From assembly GCA_002311915.1 (NCBI GenBank), contig DCAF01000022.1:7483-28758 (forward strand): 21,276 nucleotides of DNA, given 5' to 3'. Below are positions 16,087 to 21,276 of this stretch, piece by piece; position 1 is the first letter of the stretch, and each line of letters starts with the position of its first letter. A program made the translations under genes and the position numbers. The stretch comes from Sulfurovum sp. UBA1140 (GTDB taxonomy: Bacteria; Campylobacterota; Campylobacteria; Campylobacterales; Sulfurovaceae). The notes beneath the pieces were generated by a model. That model ran no database searches and had not been told where the DNA came from. It saw only the letters and a list, made by a program, of their open reading frames with translations.

Positions 16087-16906
16087 TTTTTTGTAGGTAT
16101 CTAGCAACGGCATCTTCATCATTGCTATGTGGAAGAATAATAGATGCCTCTTGTTTAACGACCTCTAGGGCATTGCTAACAGCCACTGAGGTACCTGCAA
16201 TTTTAAACATCTCTATATCATTTAAGCTGTCTCCAAATACGGTGGTGTTTTGTAAAGGAATATCAAGATACTCACTCACTTTGTGCAGGGCATGTGCTTT
16301 GTCTCCTAAGGGGTGGAGCAGGGTTAAAAAATAACAATTCATATATTTTTCAGGTGAAAGCTTTATCTCTATCTCTGAACCCATAATATTTTTAAGATGA
16401 TTGCTTAAGGGGCGAAGTGTAGACTCCTCTCCCATATAAACAACTTTTAGGGTATCTTTAGCTCCCTCTATCTTTTTTTTATAAACAACACGTGGGTCAT
16501 GTTTATAGCTGTTCTTAATAAGATAGGATTGAAATGCGTTCATTACAGGGGGGAGTGCAAACGTTTCACTTAGTGTTTTGTGGTCATTCAAAGAGATAAC
16601 AAAAGGTAAGATACCAAATTTTTTTCCTTCATAAATCACTTGGTCGGTAGTGGCTTTACTAAGTGTTTTAATCGCTATTAGTTTTTTTTCAGAGGTTGCA
16701 ACCATCGCACCATCTAGCAGTATTAGAGGGGCTTTTAGGGTTAATCCTTTAAAAAACTCTTGTGTTTTATTAAAGCTTCTAGCTGTTGCAACCGAAAGCA
16801 GGGTCTCTTCTGCCATTTGGTTCCATATCGCCTTGCTAAAAGGGGTAACGGTTTGGGTACTGTGTAAAAAAGTATGGTCAAGGTCGGTTATAAAGAGTTG
16901 TTTCAC
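16076..16906 (-). CDS. Cof-type HAD superfamily (IIB) phosphatase
   Basis: The 276-residue cytoplasmic hydrolase has motif I DLDHT with nucleophile D8 and acid D10, motif II T41 in ATARS, a motif III lysine in GDKAHAL, and motif IV GDSLNDIEMF (D226, D230). A large cap domain lies between motifs II and III, as in Cof/sucrose-phosphatase-type HAD-IIB proteins. These dephosphorylate sugar phosphates or cofactors, but the substrate is not readable here. The start is GTG with only a weak GAG-type ribosome site. It lies convergent to the second OmpR-like regulator (11-base overlap) and divergent from the small membrane protein gene. Confidence 0.88.
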   Translation of the reverse strand: MKQLFITDLDHTFLHSTQTVTPFSKAIWNQMAEETLLSVATARSFNKTQEFFKGLTLKAPLILLDGAMVATSEKKLIAIKTLSKATTDQVIYEGKKFGILPFVISLNDHKTLSETFALPPVMNAFQSYLIKNSYKHDPRVVYKKKIEGAKDTLKVVYMGEESTLRPLSNHLKNIMGSEIEIKLSPEKYMNCYFLTLLHPLGDKAHALHKVSEYLDIPLQNTTVFGDSLNDIEMFKIAGTSVAVSNALEVVKQEASIILPHSNDEDAVARYLQKIKR

Positions 16907-16959
16907 TGTTTTTTCTCGTCTGTTTTGCTATTTTTTTGTAATTATAGTAGAATTTTATA

Positions 16960-17352
16960 ATGAATATATTGACACAAATACTTCTTCTGATGATTATGTT
17001 AGAGATTATCGAAGCAAACTTACAAAAAGCATCAACACTTGAACTGATGATAGAGAGACTCTATGGTTATTACAAATCCTCTATTTTTCTATTTTTTTTA
17101 GTACATCCTACTTTCTACTTTGTTCTGTTTGTGAGCATCTATACCGAAGTATTAAATTTTTATATGGTTGCCATTTTGGTGATTAAAATTTTTGATATAT
17201 TTTTTAAGATAGAGATGATAAAGCAACGTTTTATTTATCAGAAGATGGATGCCGAGTTGGCACAGATGTTAGAGATAAAAATGGCACCGTGGATGTCACT
17301 TTTAGGCATACTAATGTATTTTCCTCTCTTGGCAATGGCACTTTTTTCATAA
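16960..17352 (+). CDS. Small conserved-looking membrane protein of unknown function
   Basis: The 130-residue protein has three clear hydrophobic segments (about 40-64, 65-84 and 111-129) and a more weakly hydrophobic N-terminus (1-18). Basic and acidic patches between them (KIEMIKQRF near 83-91) suggest loops. I do not recognise a family. It is a believable gene because it fills the space between a divergent HAD gene and the rho promoter and has normal codon use. The ATG sits inside TATAATG with no clear ribosome-binding site, so the true start may be a later Met (residue 11 or 13) or the transcript may have a very short leader. Confidence 0.6.
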   Translation: MNILTQILLLMIMLEIIEANLQKASTLELMIERLYGYYKSSIFLFFLVHPTFYFVLFVSIYTEVLNFYMVAILVIKIFDIFFKIEMIKQRFIYQKMDAELAQMLEIKMAPWMSLLGILMYFPLLAMALFS

Positions 17353-17380
17353 GATAATGAAAATTTAACTGAAAAGTGAT

Positions 17381-17386
17381 TATAAT
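17381..17386 (+). promoter_or_regulatory. Predicted -10 box of the rho promoter
   Basis: TATAAT at 17381-17386 lies 65 bases before the rho ATG, in a 99-base gap. The upstream -35 region is AT-rich without a clear TTGACA. It would give a leader of about 58 bases. Confidence 0.4.
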
Positions 17387-17451
17387 GTCAAAACTACGAT
17401 GTTAAATCATTAAAAAACTACAAAATCCCCATATAGCTTTCAAGAGGACCT

Positions 17452-18780
17452 ATGAGCGAACAACAGCAAAAAAAACAGTACAATAAGAAAAAAAATAGCA
17501 ACAATAGAACCCATATTCCTGTTGAAGGATATAAGGTAGAAGAGTTACAATCTAAACCATTAGAGGTATTGATTGAAATTGCACTTAAAGTTAAGGTAGA
17601 GAACCCAAATGAGTTCAAGAGAAAAGATCTTATATTTGAAATTTTAAAATCACAAGTAAAACAGGGTGGATTTATCCTTTTTACAGGTATTTTAGAGGTG
17701 ATGAATGATGGATATGGTTTCTTACGTTCAGAAGATGGAAGCTTTGCCAACTCTGGCAATGATACCTATGTTAGTGGTACGCAAATTAAAAGATTTGCAT
17801 TAAGAAATGGTGATATTGTAACAGGTCAAGTTAGGCAACCTAAAGACCAAGAGAAATATTACGCACTGCTTAAGATCGAAGCGATTAACTATCTCCCACC
17901 AGAAGAGTCAAAGAAAAGACCACTTTTTGATAATCTTACCCCTTTGTATGCTACCGAGAGACTTAAACTAGAGTACAATCCACTTAAATTAACAGGTCGT
18001 GTTCTTGATCTGTTTACACCGATTGGTAAGGGGCAAAGAGCCTTGGTTGTAGCACCTCCACGAACAGGTAAAACAGAACTTTTAAAAGAGTTGGCACATG
18101 GAATTAGCCACAACTCTCCAGACGTTTCATTAATGGTTTTATTGGTAGACGAGCGACCAGAAGAGGTGACAGATATGCAACGTTCGGTTAAAGGTGAAGT
18201 TTATAGTTCAACATTTGACCTTCCTGCACAAAATCATGTGCGTACAGCCGAGATAGTAATTGAAAAAGCCAAAAGACGGGTCGAGAGTGGTAAAGATGTG
18301 GTTATTTTACTGGATTCGATTACACGATTGGCACGAGCCTACAATACGGTTACTCCAAGTTCAGGAAAAGTGCTTTCTGGTGGTGTTGATGCCAATGCCT
18401 TACATAAACCAAAACGATTTTTTGGGGCGGCTAGGAACATTGAAGAGGGGGGAAGCTTAACGATTGTGGCCACAGCCCTTATTGAAACAGGTAGCCGTAT
18501 GGATGAGGTTATATTCGAGGAGTTTAAAGGAACAGGTAACTCTGAGGTGGTTTTAAATCGTCATGTGGCAGATAGAAGAATCTATCCTGCGATTGATGTT
18601 AGCAAATCAGGAACACGAAAAGAGGAGCTTATGATGGAACCTGAAACGCTTCAAAAAGTCTGGGCAATTAGAAATGCTATGCAGAATATGGAAGATGTTG
18701 AAGGTCTGAAATTTTTATTCTCTAAAATAACCAAGACCAAAAATAATGATGAGTTTTTGGCAATCATGAACAATTCGTAA
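17452..18780 (+). CDS. rho: Transcription termination factor Rho
   Basis: The 442-residue RNA-dependent hexameric ATPase terminates transcription. A basic, Gln/Asn/Lys-rich N-terminal tail (1-20) precedes the Rho N helical domain (about 28-70). The cold-shock RNA-binding domain (about 75-148) contains GILEVMNDGYGFLRS (79-93). The ATPase core has Walker A APPRTGKT (201-208), the DERPEEVTD segment (233-241, catalytic Glu), Walker B ILLDS (285-289), the Q-loop VLSGGVDANAL (307-317) and the arginine-finger region after it. It is somewhat longer than E. coli Rho, chiefly through the N-terminal tail. An AGAGGA site stands before the ATG. murI follows after 9 bases, so the two are probably co-transcribed. 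Confidence 0.98.
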   Translation: MSEQQQKKQYNKKKNSNNRTHIPVEGYKVEELQSKPLEVLIEIALKVKVENPNEFKRKDLIFEILKSQVKQGGFILFTGILEVMNDGYGFLRSEDGSFANSGNDTYVSGTQIKRFALRNGDIVTGQVRQPKDQEKYYALLKIEAINYLPPEESKKRPLFDNLTPLYATERLKLEYNPLKLTGRVLDLFTPIGKGQRALVVAPPRTGKTELLKELAHGISHNSPDVSLMVLLVDERPEEVTDMQRSVKGEVYSSTFDLPAQNHVRTAEIVIEKAKRRVESGKDVVILLDSITRLARAYNTVTPSSGKVLSGGVDANALHKPKRFFGAARNIEEGGSLTIVATALIETGSRMDEVIFEEFKGTGNSEVVLNRHVADRRIYPAIDVSKSGTRKEELMMEPETLQKVWAIRNAMQNMEDVEGLKFLFSKITKTKNNDEFLAIMNNS

Positions 18781-18789
18781 GGATTTTTA

Positions 18790-19533
18790 ATGAAAATAGG
18801 CGTTTTTGACTCTGGAGCAGGAGGCTTAAGCGTTGTTAAATCTCTTCTTGCTCATAACTTTTTTGATGAAGTTATCTATTATGGGGACACAGCTCGTGTT
18901 CCTTATGGTCCTAAAGATAAAAATACCATTATCCGTTACTCACTTGAAGCTTTAGAGTTTTTTAATAACTTTGATATTGATTTACTCATTACTGCTTGTA
19001 ATACGGTTAGTGCTTATGCTTTGTCCGAGATGAATGCACAGAGTAATTATCCTGTTTTTGGGGTAATTGATTCGGGTGTTATGGCATTAGAGAATCGTCA
19101 GCTTAATAAAGAGGATGCGATACTTATTATTGCAACACGTGCCACCATTACTTCTAAGCGTTATGAAGATGCCCTTGAAAAGTTGGGGTACTTTAATATT
19201 ACAGCGCTACAGACAGGACTTTTTGTTCCATTGGTAGAAGAGGGTATTTTTGAGGGTGAAATTTTAGATGCTACCATGAGACACTACTTCTTACCCATAG
19301 AGCAACCCAAAGCGATTATTCTGGGGTGTACTCATTTTCCACTGATTGCAAATTCTATACAAAACTACTTTGATAATTCACCACTATTAATACACTCAGG
19401 TGAAGCGATTGTGGAGTATTTAGAAGCAAGGTATGATTTAACGGTTAAAAATAAAAAGACAGAATTAAAAATATTTGCATCGGATAATGTAGTAGGATTA
19501 CGAAAAATTGCTAAAATGTGGTTAAATAACTAA
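18790..19533 (+). CDS. murI: Glutamate racemase
   Basis: The 247-residue enzyme interconverts L- and D-glutamate for peptidoglycan synthesis. FDSGAGGLSV (6-15) with D7, YGDTARVPYG (31-40), the first catalytic cysteine C70 in TACNTVSA and the second, C180, in LGCTHFPL are all in place. Length is typical of epsilonproteobacterial enzymes. AAGGAT stands 6 bases before the ATG. The gene follows rho closely. Confidence 0.97.
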   Translation: MKIGVFDSGAGGLSVVKSLLAHNFFDEVIYYGDTARVPYGPKDKNTIIRYSLEALEFFNNFDIDLLITACNTVSAYALSEMNAQSNYPVFGVIDSGVMALENRQLNKEDAILIIATRATITSKRYEDALEKLGYFNITALQTGLFVPLVEEGIFEGEILDATMRHYFLPIEQPKAIILGCTHFPLIANSIQNYFDNSPLLIHSGEAIVEYLEARYDLTVKNKKTELKIFASDNVVGLRKIAKMWLNN

Positions 19534-19584
19534 TCAATTATAATTATATTTTATGGTATCATATATAAATTATTTATAGGATTT

Positions 19585-21114
19585 ATGGGGATGTTGATTT
19601 TTTATAGGTTGATTGTTTGGTCTTTCGTTTTGCTTTCATTGGTTATTTTTTACCTTTTTAATACCACGTTGGGGCATCAAAATATTAAAGATTATTTGGG
19701 TGATTATCTAACCAACAAAACATCCAATCATATTAAAGTTTCTTCTCTAAATTTTAATCAATACCCACATATTTTTGCCACCATCAAGCTCAATCACACT
19801 GCAACCGTGGAACTCTTAGGGGAGATTAATGGAGAAGATATTGATATAGATTACCACGTTAAAGGGAGAAGCTTAAAGGTTAATCGTCTGTTAATTAATG
19901 ATAAGATAGATGTTACAGGTCACATGAAAGGTAATTTACGTGATATGCAGGTGAAGGGGAAAGGGGAGTTATTTGGTGGTTTTGGAACCTATACTTTTAG
20001 AAATTTCCCTAGAAAGGTAGAAGATGTTCAGGTAAATTTTAAAGGGGTAGAGAGCCATAAGATTTTTGAATTTTTTCATAAAAAGCCAATAATTTTAGGA
20101 CGTGCCAATATTGATGCCAACTTTAGTCATTTGAGCAAACATGATAAGGTAGGGAGTTTCTCTTATAGTGTAAAAAAAGGAACCATTCATGGATTGCCTA
20201 TACAGCTAAAGAACAGTGTAGCAATAGATGGGGTAAAACATAACTTTTTTGTAGATATAAACAGTTCGGTAGGAAGACTAAAGCTAGAAGAGGGGAGTTT
20301 TCATCAATCAAAGAAATTGGGTAAAGCAAACTATACTTTAAAGATAAAAGATTTAGCACTTCTAAAAAAATATACAAAAAAAGAGTATCAGGGTTCTTTG
20401 CATAGCCACGGAGAGGTAATTTATGATAATGGGTTTATTGTTAAAGGCAAAAGCCAAGATTTTGGAGGAGAGATAGATTTTATCTATAAAAATGGTAATA
20501 TTGATGCCAATTTACACGCTGTCTCTTTGGTTAAACTCTTAAAACGTTTCGAGTATCCAACTCTTTTAGACGCAAAGATAGAGGGGCATATCAGCTATAA
20601 CTTTAATCAAAAAAGTATGATTATTAATACCGATTTAAAAGAGACACGTTTCACTCGAACTCAAATGACAGATATGCTTTTTAGTGCATCGGGAATAGAT
20701 ATACTTAAAGAGCGATTTGACAAGAGTAGCTTTCACGGGGGCTATCAAAATAATCAACTCTTAGCCGACTTAAAAATAGACAATGGAACCAGTCATCTAT
20801 TTCTGACAAAAATTAAGATGAATTCAAAGACAAACTCAGTAGATTCATATTTTGAACTAATCATGCAAGGGGAACAGTTTGAAGGTGAAATCTATGGAAC
20901 CCTAGAGCATCCAAGAGTAAAATTGGATATGAAAAAGCTAATGAAGTATCAGATAGAGAAAAAAATTGGCTCATTTCTTGAAAAAGAGAAAACTCAAAAC
21001 TTAAAAAATCAGATAAACAATATTGATTTAGAGAGCATAAAAGAGAAGATTAAAGCGATAGATATTGACGAAGTTAAAGAGGGGGCTAAATCTCTTTTGA
21101 AGAGTTTTTTTTAG
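19585..21114 (+). CDS. AsmA-like membrane-anchored envelope protein
   Basis: The 509-residue protein has one N-terminal membrane anchor (about 4-26) and a long beta-rich periplasmic body with repeated short strands, as in AsmA/YhdP/TamB-type proteins implicated in lipid transport to the outer membrane. The C-terminal part contains a FEGEIYGTLEHPRVKLD stretch, close to the usual AsmA C-terminal GTL-x-x-P pattern, followed by a charged amphipathic tail rich in Lys and Glu. The second ATG (19591) is better spaced from AGGA (9 bases) than the first (3 bases), so the true start may be two codons downstream. Family assignment rests on layout and C-terminal motif, and an exact subfamily is not claimed. 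Confidence 0.7.
   Translation: MGMLIFYRLIVWSFVLLSLVIFYLFNTTLGHQNIKDYLGDYLTNKTSNHIKVSSLNFNQYPHIFATIKLNHTATVELLGEINGEDIDIDYHVKGRSLKVNRLLINDKIDVTGHMKGNLRDMQVKGKGELFGGFGTYTFRNFPRKVEDVQVNFKGVESHKIFEFFHKKPIILGRANIDANFSHLSKHDKVGSFSYSVKKGTIHGLPIQLKNSVAIDGVKHNFFVDINSSVGRLKLEEGSFHQSKKLGKANYTLKIKDLALLKKYTKKEYQGSLHSHGEVIYDNGFIVKGKSQDFGGEIDFIYKNGNIDANLHAVSLVKLLKRFEYPTLLDAKIEGHISYNFNQKSMIINTDLKETRFTRTQMTDMLFSASGIDILKERFDKSSFHGGYQNNQLLADLKIDNGTSHLFLTKIKMNSKTNSVDSYFELIMQGEQFEGEIYGTLEHPRVKLDMKKLMKYQIEKKIGSFLEKEKTQNLKNQINNIDLESIKEKIKAIDIDEVKEGAKSLLKSFF
21092..21112 (+). terminator. Possible intrinsic terminator overlapping the AsmA-like gene end
   Basis: CTCTT (21092-21096) pairs with AAGAG (21100-21104) around a 3-base loop, followed directly by eight T residues (21105-21112). 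The stem is short and lies inside the last codons, ending just before the stop is complete. Confidence 0.33.
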
Positions 21115-21159
21115 CTTATTTAGAAGTAGTTTTATTATGGTAAAATATGAAAGTTATTG

Positions 21160-21276
21160 TCAAGTTTCACCACGTTGTACCATTTCAAAAGCAATATTTT
21201 GAAACATATCTGGTAAAATCTTACATATTTTAGGCTTACTTACGAAACCAACTTTGAACTGCACAAAAAAGAGTTC
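21160..21276 (-). CDS. C-terminal fragment of an unidentified minus-strand ORF, cut by the window edge
   Basis: A minus-strand frame enters from the right edge and stays open for 38 codons to a TGA at 21160-21162. The visible end reads FQNIAFEMVQRGET and includes KPKICKILPDMF. The residue mix is protein-like, and it would end 45 bases from the convergent AsmA-like gene. I do not recognise it, and it could be a truncated or chance frame. An 8-bp inverted repeat (21183-21190 with 21197-21204) lies within it. Confidence 0.4.
   Translation of the reverse strand, partial: ELFFVQFKVGFVSKPKICKILPDMFQNIAFEMVQRGET

Noticed and set aside
16076..16906. The HAD phosphatase as the missing MurNAc-6-phosphate phosphatase (MupP)
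   Set aside because: It has the large IIB cap of Cof-type enzymes, whereas MupP is of another HAD class, and it is not in the recycling operon.
16650..17042. 130-codon plus-strand frame across the HAD gene start
   Set aside because: It is largely antisense to the HAD gene with intact motifs and has no recognisable features of its own.
21147..21233. 28-codon plus-strand ORF after the AsmA-like gene
   Set aside because: It is short, without a ribosome-binding site, and the opposite strand carries a more protein-like frame.

Overview
This AT-rich window fits a member of the Campylobacterota (Epsilonproteobacteria), most likely a free-living Sulfurovum- or Sulfurimonas-like bacterium. The grounds are codon and base composition, the rho-murI gene pair, dense signal-transduction genes and tightly packed operons. 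The genus call is inference. No tRNA, rRNA, CRISPR array or intact mobile element is seen.

Region 1 (8-6262, + strand) is a five-gene sensory operon with overlaps or gaps of only a few bases. In order it encodes a receiver/HD-GYP-like response regulator, a FIST-domain sensor, a soluble hybrid histidine kinase (kinase, pseudo-receiver, receiver, Hpt), a second receiver/HD-GYP-like regulator, and a stand-alone metallo-beta-lactamase-fold protein with the ligand pattern of diiron oxygen-binding (ODP/flavodiiron) domains. No protein in it has a membrane segment. It reads as a cytoplasmic phosphorelay fed by two soluble sensor proteins and ending in two HD-GYP domains that have lost key catalytic residues. 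It is the best candidate for an undescribed system here. A 15-bp perfect hairpin closes it against a convergent DJ-1/PfpI gene.

Region 2 (6364-10134) holds the DJ-1 family gene (minus) and, divergent from it, two sodium-coupled transporters: an AGCS alanine/glycine symporter and an SSS family symporter. Region 3 (10135-11695) is accessory in character: a strong hairpin, a 55-codon minus-strand gene remnant, an 18-bp perfect palindrome just after a predicted promoter, and an AAA/DUF4143 ATPase.

Region 4 (11754-14426) is an overlapping anmK-amgK-murU operon for recycling peptidoglycan N-acetylmuramic acid to UDP-MurNAc, without mupP in the window. Region 5 (14427-16086) carries two paralogous orphan OmpR-like regulators. 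The second has glutamate where the first has the phosphoacceptor aspartate, and is preceded by a short ORF whose stop overlaps its start.

Region 6 (16076-21114) holds a Cof-type HAD phosphatase (minus), a small membrane protein, rho, murI and an AsmA-like envelope protein. The right edge contains the C-terminal 38 codons of an unidentified minus-strand ORF.
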